NCBI GenBank assembly: GCA_026545765.1
Contig: CM048842.1
Span: forward strand, 24,082,667 to 24,146,666
Origin: Plantago major
Lineage: Eukaryota > Streptophyta > Magnoliopsida > Lamiales > Plantaginaceae
Direction of reading: 5' to 3'
DNA: 64,000 bases
The position numbers and the translations under genes are program-made. The notes beneath the pieces were generated by a model. That model saw only the letters and a program-made list of their open reading frames with translations. It had not been told where the DNA came from and made no database searches. Positions 11,111 to 22,838 of this stretch are shown in pieces; within the stretch, counting starts at the first letter, position 1; every line of letters begins with the position of its first letter.

Positions 11111-12800
11111 AGGATATCTTCGTCCTTGAGAGCCACTGCACAGATAATTACCAAGGGAGTTTTGATCCTTTATTTTCTATTTATTTGTCCCCTATTCCCT
11201 TAGGTTATTTTTTAGTTTGTGATTCTGCTTATTTGTTTAATTCCAGTTTGCAGGGAATTAGGGACATACTGGAGAACTTGAGGAGAGGAGCTAAGGATGG
11301 CTCCCAAAATATTGTGTATACCGGGAAGGATGCAAGGGATTCATTCCCGTTTGATTATGGATAGCAGCATTCCCCGAAAGTCAAGCCAAACGACTATAAT
11401 AAAAGGTGCTTCCCGGGAGGCAACCCGGGGGTAAGTTTCCTTTATTTTTTCTATTCTATTCCTTCGCTTGCTTAAACTTGAAACTTGAGGACGAGCTAAA
11501 GTTTAGGTTTGGGGAGGGATTTCATGTGTTTTGTGTTGTCTACGTGGGGTGGTATGTTAGCCACTTTTATGTGTCAGTTCTAGTTCAGTTTAAAGTTGTT
11601 AGTTTTTTATTTTTTATTTTTTATTTATGGTGAGTCGGAGTTGGTCTTCCAAGTCGAACATCTATTGTAGATGATAAATTTGCTTGCTGCTTATGTTCTT
11701 TATGATATTTAGCTGGAAGTAGTGTAGTGGATTTAAAATCCTACAAGTTCGTTTCTCTTTCAAATAATAAGTTTGTGTAGCTCTTTAATCCAAAAGCCTG
11801 TGAGCAAGCCTTGAGCCGATGAAAAAATATTGTACCCGAAATGGGTGGAATAGCTATCTCAATGCCAAAAATATTCACGATGTTGCACCTGTGTGAATTT
11901 TTTCGGGAAGTGCAAACTCCCTTGTTTGCGCCTCATCATTCTCATGTGCACTTTGTGTAAGTTAAGTATGACGAACGACATGATTTTCATTCTTATTTGC
12001 TTGTGCTAAACCCGTTCCAAGAACAGGTTCGGGGAGGAAGTTTATGTGAGCCGTGTATATTTAATGACTGTGTCGTGGCTTTTGTTCTCTCAAAAATATT
12101 GAAATAAGTCTCGGAGTGTATCTATGGCATTTATGCCACCGTTAGTCGTGTTGGGCGTGTTTCAAACACTACCTACACACCGGCGTGGTCCTAAAAAGCC
12201 ATATGTCCGTGAGGGTTGATGGCATGTATACCAAACCAGCACGCACAAAAGTGCGGACTTTCGGTAAAACAGACACTACCAAAAAATTGAGACAAAATAA
12301 GCATATGGGTCATATTTAAGACTGCAAAAAAAGGAGTATGAAAAAATGAAAAGAAATAAAAAAGAAAAAGAGAGAGAACGATTGCCCTTTTATAAGTCTA
12401 GTGCTAATTGTTTATAGAGCTGTGAAAAATCCCTTCTGACTTAACTGACTGAGTACATTGGATGAGGTATTTGAGGCAACTTTGTGACGCAAGTCACCTT
12501 CCTTTACTCTTTATATTCTTGAGTGTCTACCCCTACTGGATACTTCCAAGAGTGTGAGAGTTAGTTGCATAGGATTCATTTGTGAGGGATTAGCGAGCTA
12601 GACTTAAGTATTATTTAATCGAGAAACATTCTTGTTTGATTTTCTGTGCATTATTCTGCCAAGGTTAGTTGAGTACAAAACTTTTGCATCTTGTGAATTT
12701 ATTGTTTTCAATGGTAGATTCGGTCACTTGGAAGTTCAACTCTCTTATTTGTTTTCTTTTTATTTTTGTCTTGACTCTAGTTTTTGTCTAGGTTGTTTGT
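11110..12800 (+). other. Noncoding 3' interior of element A
   Basis: No supported protein. It contains a second copy of the polypurine-tract lead-in (GAGGACGAGC...GGTTTGGGGAGG, about 11488-11520). From about 12300 it closely matches the interior remnant of element B (46753-47286), showing a shared 3' untranslated module. Confidence 0.65.
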
Positions 12801-12837
12801 TTGCTCGAGGACGAGCAAAGGTACGGTTTGGGGATTT
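12801..12837 (+). promoter_or_regulatory. Hairpin plus polypurine tract, element A
   Basis: TTGCTCG-AGGA-CGAGCAA (12801-12818) can fold into a 7-bp stem with a 4-nt loop. The G-rich GGTTTGGGG tract follows and ends at the 3' LTR. Such a tract primes plus-strand DNA synthesis. The same hairpin is found in D and, with a compensated pair, in B. Confidence 0.65.
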
Positions 12838-14248
12838 TGATGAGACAATATTCTAACGTCTCATTTGGTCCTTTTTAATCGTCTTTTGTTAGTCTTTGAC
12901 CTTAGGTTTATATTATTTTAGTGCATTTTTATGTTTGGTTTCTTGTTTGTGTTTTGTAGGATTTTTGTGTCCCGAAGGTGAAAATCGGAGTGAAAACTTT
13001 GGTTCTAGATCTTTGAATGTAGAGTAAATGGGCGAAAACGGAAGTGGATTCAGAGTTTGGACGAAGATTTGAGAGCCGTTTTAGCGAAGCTTGCAAAAGT
13101 GATGTTTTACGGAGCAGTCTAGCCATTTTGGCCCTAACTCTCTCATATGATGTCCCGATTGACCTGATCTCGGTGGCCACGGAAATATAATTCAAAGGGC
13201 TACAACTTTCGTTTTGGACGCATGGCCAAATTCTGTCTCCAGAAAAAGTTACAGAGGTTTTAAGCTCGCTGCGGCGAATGATGTTCTCGCAGAGGCGAGA
13301 GCAATTTGGGGACCTAACAGGTTGTCTGCACGAAGCTATTTTCTTCCTGGCCACATAGATTTCGATAGGCGATTTCGGTCAAATTCTGGACGGATTTTCT
13401 TCGTTTTTTCTCCTATAAATAGATTTCTTTCATCATAACTACAAAGATAACTTATTCTAAACCCTATTTTGGGACCGAAGAACCCTAATTTATAATTGAT
13501 TGATCTTTGGAGCTTGGTTTTCATCTTGTAAGAATCATTGACATCGAATTCTTGGTAATTTATTGATAACTCTCTATCGCTTATCTACAATTCTTTGTTT
13601 TCTTCTGTTTATCGAATTGTATGATCTTGCATGCGATTATCACCATGTTTATGCTCTGCGTATTCAATACCATGCCTTCTTTCATCTTCGATTCCATCAT
13701 GAGTAGTTAAACCTCTCCAGAACTCGGTAGTTATGTGATGGTTATGCAGGTTCGAATCTAGGGTTTATATTCGTTCATATAGGTTCGTCTAGTTTTAAAT
13801 GTTCGTAAAACCTTCAATTCAATAGGCTAGTTTTAAACCTTCAAAGTTATTTTGGTTAAGGATCGTGGCATGACAACCCACGATTACTCTAGTTTTAAAT
13901 ATTCAAATTACAATCGGTTGAATCGAATTGATTGCTTTCTGTACGCCGACCGTGACAAATATGAACGATTACCTAGTATTGAATTAGCATAACCGGATCA
14001 TCGCTACCGTGTTCGCTCTTCTTTCCATTGATTTTCACCAACTAGTTTTCTTCTATTTCCTGTGTTAGGTTTAGTTTAGGTAAAAATACAAATTTCCAAA
14101 TCTTGTTTTCTGCAAACATCTCTGTATTTGCTCTGCATCACTATAGTGGCTTAGTTAGCTCCTTAGCGAATGATCCTGTGGTTTAGCTTTGTCTGTCTAT
14201 AACAACTGCTTACTACTTGGTTTTCTAAGTAATAATTTGAGCACATCA
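12838..14248 (+). repeat. 3' LTR of element A
   Basis: 1411 bp, colinear with the 5' LTR and ending CACATCA at 14248. The palindrome cluster is shortened and scrambled between about 13267 and 13390, while flanking sequence is nearly identical. Confidence 0.88.
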
Positions 14249-14253
14249 CTTCT
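14249..14253. repeat. Target site duplication of element A, right copy
   Basis: CTTCT, one base different from the left copy at 8878-8882. The SIRE gag zinc knuckle resumes right after it. Confidence 0.8.
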
Positions 14254-15640
14254 GTCAGAAACCTGGTCACTTCAAGATAGATTGCCTAGCTTACAATAAG
14301 TTAAAGACAGGTGACAAGAAAGATAGAAGAAATTTCAAGAGAGGCTAGAGAGCTATGCTCATTGAGGAAAGGAAAAAGATCCAAATCCAATTGGATGCTC
14401 TTAGTTGACTTTGGTCACAAGAAGAAAGAAATATGTGGAGTTGCTGAGGAAGTCTACCCAGATTGCTCAAACATCGAACCGTGCTTAATGGCAGATGAGG
14501 TAATCACTATTTCTCATTTTGTAAATTATGAAAGTGATGAGGACGGAATCAAAGATCTAGAACATCTAAGAAATGAACTTGATCTTTATGAAAGGGAATT
14601 CATGTTTGTCCAAGCTAGAACCAAAATCCTTGAAGAAGAAAAGAAAACTCTTGAAAAAGAGTGTGCACAAATGCACAAGGTATCTGAATCAAAAGATGCT
14701 GAGAACGCATTCTTGAATGCTCAGATAGTTGAAACTACAAAAAGGCATAAGGAAGAAATTGAGAAACTTCAAAAGAATTTTGATAAAATTCTCACTGGGA
14801 ATTTTGAAATCAAAGAAAAGAAAGTTTCCTTTCAATCCTATGCTAAAGCTTGTGACACTGTGACTGAGTTACACTCTTACCTAAGAGATGCCTCAGAGAA
14901 AGGAGGACTTTGGCTAGACACTGAAACAAATAATTCTATTACTCTGAATAAGAATGATGAGAGAATAACATTTGTCAGAGGTCAGCAAGGTAATTCCCAA
15001 ACAACCTATAGCATTGGTCAGAAAGCTAAGGTTGCTGACAAAGGAAAGGCAGTTTCGACAATGCCTTTGACGGAAAAACAAGTCCCAAAGAAATCTGCTG
15101 GGAAAGTTCTGAAAAATGAACAATATACTGAAAAGTGTAATCACCCACAGTGCTATGTCTCTAAGAAAGGGAAGATTGCTGGAGCTGGCAAATTCTCTAA
15201 TGTCACCTTTTCTGGAAAGAAAGATGACCCAGAGACTAGTAATGCTGCTGAGAGGAGATCTTAGTCTGCCCCTTGTGCTCGAAATGGCATTGGCCATAAA
15301 GCCATCGGGAAACAATTTGCTCATGAATACAAATTAGAGCAAGAACGAAGAATCAAACCTAGGGTTGCTCACAGCAATCATCAGAAGTGGCAGAAAGATC
15401 AAACCACAAGCAATCTGAATGCCAGGGCTAGAAGAAATATAAATAGGAAAGATCAGTTTGCTGAAAAGCAGACTCAGCAACCTGGTAGGTTTCTGAGAGC
15501 ACCACGAGGAGCACCAAGGAACACACCAAGAAGGAAAATAGTTCTTTATAATAATGATACCAATCATTCACCTAGAATTCCTCCTTATGTTCCGACTAGA
15601 CAAAAGTCGACTCCCAAGAAGGTAATTCAAAAATGAATGT
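14254..15640 (+). pseudogene. gag: SIRE-type gag, zinc-knuckle end and coiled-coil C-terminal region
   Basis: It begins with the second half of a CCHC zinc knuckle. The open frame 14311-15264 encodes a basic linker, then a long coiled coil (about residues 80-165, rich in E, K, L and Q) and a K/S/Q-rich tail. A coiled coil after the knuckle is usual in SIRE-type gag. A further basic, R-rich piece is readable to about 15640 with stops at 15262-15264 and elsewhere. It follows the gag half at 8105-8882 and leads into the protease/integrase region. Confidence 0.75.
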
Positions 15641-15711
15641 CTACTGGGAGACACTTTGATCTAAATGGTTCCATTATTGTAATGAGAGCCTAACTCCATG
15701 TTTCCTGATTT

Positions 15712-16612
15712 GTGCAGAACACTCTAAAGAAGAATCCAACATGGCATTTTGATAGTGGGTGTGGGAAGCACATGACAGGAGACAAAGCAAATCTGGTAAA
15801 CTACCGAGTATGCAATACAGGACCAGACATCAGATTTGCTAGAGGAGAAGCAAATCCAATTGTAGGATTTGGAGATCTACAAATTGGAGCCCTTACAATC
15901 ACTGGAGTACTGCACGTGAGGGGATTGAAATATAATCTTCTTAGCATGAGTCAATTTGCCGACAAAGGGTTCTCAGTGAAGATCAAATCTAAATTCTGCA
16001 AATTGATAGACAATGAGTCAAAGCAGTTAGTCTTGATTGCTAGGCGGAAATGAAGTCTCTATGTTGTCGAATGGGCATCTGCCACAACTGAAGAATGCCT
16101 CATGGTGAGTGAATCAGGCTACACTGAAGAAAATTGGCTATGGCACAAAATGATGAGTCACTTGAATTTCAAAACTCTGAATAAGCTAGTCAAGAAAGAA
16201 TTGGTTGTTGGACTACCTATGATGGCATACAAGAAAGATGGTGTATGCTCAGCTTGCTAACTAGGGAAAAAAGCCAAAACATCTTTCAAGTCTAAAACTA
16301 GACATTCCAGTGTCAGTCCACTGCAACTGTTACATATGGATCTATTTGAGTCCTCAGTAACCAATTATGCAGGAAAGAAGTATGGTCTGGCTGTTGTAGA
16401 TGACTACTCAAGATTCACTTGGGTTGTTTTTCTCAAACAGAAATCTGACGCAAGGGTTGAGATCCCAAACCTGCTGAACAAGCTTGAAGTCATGAAAAAT
16501 GACCAGGTATCTGTGACAAAAAAAGACCATGGTACTGAGTTTATGAACCAGTACATAAAAGAGTTTTGTACTTGCAAATGTATACAACATCAATTATCAT
16601 CAGTAAGGACAC
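15712..16612 (+). pseudogene. pol: SIRE-type pol: protease and first part of integrase
   Basis: 15712-16053 begins with the copia protease-type motif HFDSGCGKHMTGD and an LSMSQ...L-type segment. A stop at 16051-16053 interrupts it. The GAG-pre-integrase zinc finger follows (WHKMMSHLN... with a C-x2-C whose second Cys is part of CSAC-stop at 16258-16260). 16336-16610 is the integrase core: HMDLFE then VDDYSRFTW, and DHGTEF with the second catalytic Asp. The frame ends at 16612 where element D joins; the catalytic Glu region and the integrase C-terminus are absent anywhere in the window. Confidence 0.8.
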
Positions 16613-16791
16613 TGATGCGCTCAGAATTTACTACTTATATTAACACAATTAGAAAAGCGATTGTTATAGACAGACAAGGCTTTTAACCACAGGGTTATTC
16701 TCACGAGAAATTGATTAAGCTAGTTCTATAGAATAGACTCGCTTGTGTTGGTTGTAAACAGATAGTGTGGACTGTCATACTTCAACCCTAG
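16613..16791 (-). repeat. Element D 3' LTR, distal piece
   Basis: The sequence is the reverse complement of the 3' end of A-type LTRs: TGATGCGCTC at the border (complement of GAGCGCATCA) and the GTTATAGACAGACAAGG block. The LTR is split by element E and continues at 30015-31029. Confidence 0.75.
16787..16791. repeat. Target site duplication of element E, left copy
   Basis: CCTAG, matched exactly by 30015-30019. It proves that E inserted into the LTR of D. Confidence 0.9.
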
Positions 16792-17498
16792 TGTTGATAC
16801 GGAAATATGTCCAATCCGTCATAGACGCCTTTGGAATGAATCCTAAGGCGTCCCAAGTTGACTACGAGTGTAGGACTTTACAGTCCGACTCACCTGGGTA
16901 GAAAGGAATAGGAGGACCCTAAGAATGGCAGGTCCGACCCTGCCAATGGTCCGTAATCATGGGATCCGACCTGGACACCCGCCCGGACTCAACACAACAA
17001 CCTCACAAGCAACCAAGTGAACTGGCACTAGAGAGTAAGGAGGTCCGAGCCACAAGGTCCGAATGAAAGTTACTTTACAGACTGAGAAGAGTATCTTATG
17101 GGCAACCCAGTACGGTCCGGACCAAACGTCCTGACCCGCCTCTTTGGACCTTAACCCGTGGCAGACCGCATCAAATCCCCTAATACGCTCACACTAATGA
17201 CTAAACTACCCCTGAAAGCCCAAAGTGGAATGGGGCAAGTGTCATTAATGGGCCATGGGCCTATTGAGGCCTTGGTGGCTCAATACGGACCTTACACTTG
17301 GCACGATCTGGTGGAACCCTCCCTTTTTGGGTTAATCTCTATATATAGGGCACATACTTCAAGGATAAAGTTAAGTCAAGCCTTCTTCCCAGACTCATAT
17401 ACAGAGTAGATCTTCAGTCTCTCATGAGTAAAGTCTCAGACCGGTTTGACACTTAGCAAACCGGGTCTACGGTCCTAACCCCCCATCTCCAAGCTACT
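16792..17498 (+). repeat. 5' LTR of element E, truncated at its 3' end
   Basis: It matches the 3' LTR to AAGCTACTTT (about 17498; compare 29849). The last 165 bp of the LTR, the primer site, the leader and the gag start are missing; gag sequence follows at once. Compared with it, the 3' LTR has about 36 extra bases near 29205-29240. A TATATATAGGG promoter element lies at about 17341. Confidence 0.85.
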
Positions 17499-18490
17499 TT
17501 GAGCAGAATGGTGAAGGCACATGAGAAGGTGACTCTTAGAGCTCCCAATCGCTTATGTGATGAGATAAGAAGGGAAAGGAAGCGCCCCGACTCCACTATC
17601 CCAAATCTCGAGCACTATTATGAGGATACTTGTCCTGTGGGGCACCTTACTAGGTATGAGAGCAAGATGGAGACCAACGGCCTGAATGACAACATGAAGG
17701 CTCTTAACTTCTCCACTACTCTCTTTGGAGAAGCAATGGATTGGTGGACCTCTTTGCCCAATGGCTCCATCAAGTCCTATGCGGATATCGCTTCTCTTTT
17801 CCTAAAAAGGTTTGAGAAAGCAAAAGAGAGGAAGAGATCAGTGGAGCACTTGGCAGGAGTAATCCAGAAAGAGCACGAGGATCTTAGAACCTTTCTTGAC
17901 CGTTTCAATGCCGAAGTACTCCAGGTCGAGCCTCACAGCATCAATGAACGGGTCTGACACCTGTATGCTAACACTTACAACGAAGATCTCAGAAGAAACC
18001 TTTCCAATGAAGAAATTACGACTGAAAAATACTTGGAAGACATCTGCGAAGGAGTCTTGTATGGGGAGGAATACCGAAGAAATGTTCCAATAAGAGCCGG
18101 GGCCAGACAGGGGAAAGAGCCAGTGAAACAAAAACCCCCTCCCCGGCCTGGAAAGTTTGAACAAAAGAAGGAATTTAGAGAGAAAAGGGAGTTCCCAGGG
18201 AGAAAACGCCTCCAAGGAGATATGCCGAATATACTCGCTTCAGTAGACCAAGATCCGACATCTTGGCCTCTATCGTTGAGAAAAACTTGGACATACAATG
18301 GCCAAAAACTATAAGGAATAGCAAGAAGAACAAAGCCTCGAAAGAATACTGTAGGTTTCACAAGCACAAAGGCCACTCAACTGAAGATTGTGTCCAGTTG
18401 AAAACAGAAATAGAAGGGTTGATAAGGAGCGGAAAGTTGAAAGAACCAGTGTATGAAGAAGATCCCTCCAGGCACCAGAGAAATGAATGA
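17499..18490 (+). pseudogene. gag: Tat-type gag of element E
   Basis: The frame from 17499 contains the Retrotrans_gag core (EAMDWWTSLPNGSIKSYADIASLF and a LRTFLDRFN segment). One TGA at 17955-17957 interrupts it. After a frameshift near 18215 it continues as ...DILASIVEKNLDIQWPK and the Tat-style zinc motif YCRFHKHKGHSTEDC (C-x2-H-x4-H-x4-C), as in many Tat gags. It ends at a TGA (18488-18490) that separates it from the protease frame, in the same phase. Gag builds the particle and binds RNA. The N-terminus is lost in the LTR-gag fusion at 17498. Confidence 0.85.
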
Positions 18491-18595
18491 AGAAGGGAGG
18501 AGCATGGTTCGAAACCTCCGACAGGATCCTTACCACCACCTCCTGCAGAAATTCCACCCCACCATGCCCAGAGATACCGTGGGTACCCTGAAAAT

Positions 18596-20656
18596 ATGGA
18601 AATGGAAAACCTCCCCTATAGCGGGGTTATCAATTCCATTGCAGGAGGTCCAACTGGAGGAGATAGCCGAAACGCAAGGGAGAGGACTGCACAACATCTA
18701 AGAAACAATGATAGAACCTATGCTCCGCCAGCTCTGAAAGGAACAAATGCCATCACTTTTGATGATAGTGAAATTCCCCCACCAACGTCTGGTGGAGGAG
18801 ATCTCAAAGACCCTGATGTTCCTTTGGTTGTCTCTCTAGTCATCGCCACTTATAAGGTCAACAAAGTACTTATTGACACATGGAGTTCCTCCAATGTCAT
18901 CTCCAAGAGAACTGTGGAACAGATGCACTTGGGCTATATTCAATACGGGCGCGTATACACCTCCTTGGTAGGATTCAGGGGTTCTATAGTTCGCCCCATT
19001 GGAAGTATACCCTTACAAGTCTCTATGGGAACCTTCCCGACGAGAGTGACTGAGACGATCCTCTTTGTGGTGGTCAACAACACATTCGACTATAACATGA
19101 TCCTGGGGCGCCCAGGACTCAACCAATTCAGAGCGATCACCTCTCCCCTACACAATAGGGTGAAGTTCCCTACGCCAAATGGTGTGGGAGAAGAAGTGGG
19201 AAATGTTAGGGAAGCCTGGAAATGTTACATCATGTCAATCAGAGGAGCTTCAGCACGCGTTCTTTCGGTCACCAAGAGACCCGGGAGCCCTCCTCCTGTG
19301 CCTCTTACTCCATTAAAGGAAGAGATTGGTGCTGGGACGCTCAAGGAAATGTTTCCTAGGACTGCTAGAATGGAGCCTCATGAAGTCTTGAAGGAGGTTC
19401 AATTGATTGAGGGAGATCCAGAGAAGATAACCCGTATCGGGACGGAGATGAGCGTGGAGGTAGAAATCAAGCTCATCACATGCCTTCGAGACAATCGCGA
19501 TATCTTCGCCTGGAGCACTGATGACCTTAAGGGGATAGACCCAAGGATCGCAGTTCACCATCTGAACATAGATCCTACGGTAAAACATATCCGACAAAAG
19601 AGGAAGGACTTTGGGCCTGTTGAAGATGCTATCATATTGGGAGAAGTAGACAAGTTAATGAAAGCAGTACATATCGAAGAAGTCAGGTACTCTGATTGGG
19701 TCTGTAACGTGGTCCTCGTCGAAAAGGCTCCAGGAAAATGGAGAATGTGCAATGACTTCACTAGGCTCAACAAGTTTTGTCCAAAGGATCCTTATCCGTT
19801 AGTAGACTCCACCGCAGGATGTGCACTCCTAAGCTTCATGGACGCTTATCAGGGCTTCTACCAAATCAGGATGGCTCAAGAGGACGTCAAAAAGACGGCC
19901 TTCTTTGCAGCAGGAGGGGTCTACTGTTTTAAGGTCATGACGTTTGGCCTCAAGAATGCAGGTGCTACATATCAACGATTGGTAAACAAGATGTTCAAAG
20001 AAGAGTTGGGCAAAACCATGGAAGTTTACGTGGACGACATGCTAGTAAAGAGCAAGACTGCAGAGAAACATATCGAGCACCTAAATAGGTGCTTTTCCAT
20101 CCTTAGAAAATATGGAATGAAGTTGAACCCAGAAAAGTGTACGTTTGGTGTAAAGGTTGAAAAGTTTCTCGGTTACATGGTCACGGAGAGAGGTATCAGC
20201 GCCAACCCAGAAAAAATAAAGGCAATCTTGGACTTACCACAGCCAAAGACAATCAATGAAGTGCAGAAGCTCCTGGGAAGGGTGATGGCCCTGAGCCGCT
20301 TCATCTCCAAATCCGCTGAGAAAAACCTACCCTTCTTCAAAATTCTAAGGAAAGGAGACAAGTTCGAGTGGACAAAGGAATGCGAAGAGGCCTTGGATAA
20401 CTTGAAGAGCTATCTCCTTTCACCACCCCTCTTGTCCAAACCGGTAGAAGGTGAACCTCTTTACCTCTACCTGGCGACTACTGATGAGGCTATGAGTTCT
20501 GTATTGGTGCGGATACAAGGAAACGACCACTTGTCGATCTACTACTTGAGCAAGGCCCTCGTGGGAGCCGAGGCCAGATACGTCAAGATCGAGAAGCTCG
20601 CCTTCGCGCTGGTCTACATTGCCCGACGACTGAAGCCTTACTTCAAATCTCATTGA
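18596..20656 (+). pseudogene. pol: Element E pol: protease, reverse transcriptase, RNase H
   Basis: One frame of 686 codons. Protease: VLIDTWSSSNVIS (18866-18904); family members normally have DTG, so the Gly is replaced by Trp at 18881-18883 and the enzyme would be dead. Reverse transcriptase: WRMCNDF, LSFMDAYQGFYQI, MTFGLKNAGATYQR and the YVDD catalytic box at 20027-20038, with IL..YGMKLNPEKC after it. The connection domain and first RNase H follow (LLGRVMALSRFISKSAE..., LYLYLATTDEAMSSVLVR, IYYLSKAL). The TGA at 20654-20656 sits in the RNase H; downstream sequence stays in the same phase. Confidence 0.9.
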
Positions 20657-22838
20657 ATCGTCGTCCTCAACAATGAGCCACTTAAACATGTCCTAGGCAA
20701 ATCAGATCAGTCGGGGCGTTTATCCAAGTGGGCGATCGAATTAAGTGAATATGATATCGGGTACCAAGCTCCGTCAGCCAAGAAGGCTCAAGTCCTTGCC
20801 GATTTCCTGGTAGATTACCCCGAAGGAATGGAAGGAGGGACCGAAAGTCCACAATAGGACGTGAGCTACGTCATGCTCACTCTGGCGAACGCTATCCCGG
20901 AAGAAGAAAGGACCAAAGAAAATGAGCCTGAAGAGATGTTCAAAAATAACGTCCAACTCTGGGCTAAGTATCAAGAACCCATGGATGACTCCCTGAGAGT
21001 GAAACACATGTTCCTCCTAGATGAAGTAACCAACGCTTCAACACCTGCATCTTCCGTCCAGAAGCAGGAAGATGGGAAAGTGCCTACTCTCGCATCGGAA
21101 GCTAAACTTGAGGGCAAGGAATGTTGGACACTACAAGTGGACGGATCCTCTACTGGACGACTAGGAGGAATAGGAATTTTTCTTGAAAGCCCTGAAGGAG
21201 TCAAGCTGGAATACGCCATCAACCTCAATTTTAAGGTAACAAACAATGAGGCCGAGTACGAGGCACTACTTACCGGCTTGAGAATGGCAAGGTCTCTTCA
21301 AGTTAAAAGAATCAAAGCCTATATAGATTCCCAGCTCGTAGAGTCCCAGTTTTCCGGGTCTTTCACTGCTAAAGGACTCAACATGATCAAATACATGGAA
21401 CTCCTTAAGAAACAGGTTGAGCACTTTGAAGTATTCACGCTTGAACAATTCCACAGGGAATGGAACGAGAGGGCCGACGCCCTCTCCAAGTATGCCTCTG
21501 CCTTAGGAGCTTTGGACACAAGGCGCGTCATCCTGATGACTCTCACAGATTCTTCCCTGGTAAACCTTAATGGACAAGTCTTCCTCATGGGCACTGAAAG
21601 GAGCTGGATGACCGACATATTTCACTATCTCAAAGATGGCTCTCTACCTTCAGACCCTAAAGAAGCAAGGAGGATCCTATGCAGAGCCAACATGTACTTT
21701 ATCCTGGGAGAGGATCTCTATAAGAAATCTTTCACGGGCACTCACATGAGATGCCTTGGACCCCATGAGGCAAAGACCGTTTTGGAAGAAATCCACGCAG
21801 GAAGTTGCGGGAGTCATTCCAGGGGGGGGGGGCAAACCTTGGCTCAGAAGGTCATAAGGCAGGGATACTATTGGCCTACCATTGATAAGGATGCCGCCAA
21901 CTTCGCTCGTGCTTGCGAAGACTGACAGTACTATGCCAACATACCGCATCGCTCGACCAACCCTATGATTCCGTCAATCATAGCCTGTCCGTTTGATCAA
22001 TGGGGAATAGACATAGTTGGACCCTTTCCACGTGGCACGCACGAAAAGAAGTTCCTTATTGTTGCGATAGAGTACTTCACCAAATGGGTCGAGGCCGAAG
22101 CAGTGGCCACCATCACAGAGAGCCGAGTAAGAACCTTCATTTGGAAAAACATCATCTGTCGCTTTGGACTTCCTAGGGTCATTGTCTCCGATAATGGAGC
22201 ACAATTTTCCAGAGCCAGATTGAAAGAGTAGCTCCAATCCTTCAAAATAGAACAGCGCTTCACTTCCGTTGGTTACCCTCAAGCCAATGGTCAAGTTGAA
22301 GCTACCAACAAAACCATAGTGAAGATTTTGGAAAAGAGGCTGAGAACTTCTCAAGACAGCTGGGTAGATGATCTCGACAGGGTCCTCTGGCCACATCGGA
22401 CGACAGCCCGAACTTCTACTCAGGAGACACCCTTCGTGCTAGTCTATGGCTCAGAAGCGGTCATCCCCTCGGAAATCGCTGTGGAAACCTAAAGAATCCA
22501 ACAATACCAACCTGCTGGAAATGAAACCGCAAGGATCTACGACCTTGAGCTCCTCGAAGACAAAATAAGCAAGGCACTAGCTAACATCCTCCGCTATCAA
22601 GCTATATCTGCCCGGGCTTACAACAAACATGTTCTTCCCAAGGATATACATGTCGGGGACTTAGTTCTCCGAAGAGCCGATATCCTAAGCAATGTTGGTA
22701 AACTTAAACCTAAGTGGGAAGGACCCTACAAGGTCACTGGGGCCAGAACCAATGGAAGCTTCGAGTTAGAAGATGACCAAGGAAGAGCCTTGAAGAGAAC
22801 ATGGAATGCTAAGAACCTACAAAAGTTTTATGCTTAGA
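20657..22838 (+). pseudogene. pol: Element E pol: archaeal-type RNase H and integrase
   Basis: The same phase continues through stops at 20855-20857, 21923-21925, 22229-22231 and near 22490. The first 200 nt end the gypsy RNase H/tether. At 21120-21510 lies a second RNase H with DGSS, NNEAEYEAL, IDSQLV and ERADALS, so all four acidic residues are present. The integrase follows: an H...C-type zinc domain (its C-x2-C is destroyed by the 21923 stop), then WGIDIVGPF, VSDNGAQF and YPQANGQVE, so D, D and E are intact. A GPYKV...ELED C-terminal domain ends at 22838. A ten-G run at 21823-21832 adds residues in the zinc domain without breaking phase. Confidence 0.9.

Larger units (their letters stand above)
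8883..14248 (+). mobile_element. Element A: non-autonomous Ty3/gypsy-like LTR retrotransposon
   Basis: Two direct LTRs (8883-10310 and 12838-14248) start TGATGAGACA and end GAGCACATCA. They flank only 2.5 kb holding a gag fragment and noncoding DNA. A tRNA-Asp-like primer site follows the 5' LTR and a hairpin plus G-rich purine tract precedes the 3' LTR. There is no protease, reverse transcriptase, RNase H or integrase, so it must have moved with enzymes from another element. LTR ends, primer site and 3' interior are similar to B, C and D. Confidence 0.88.
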
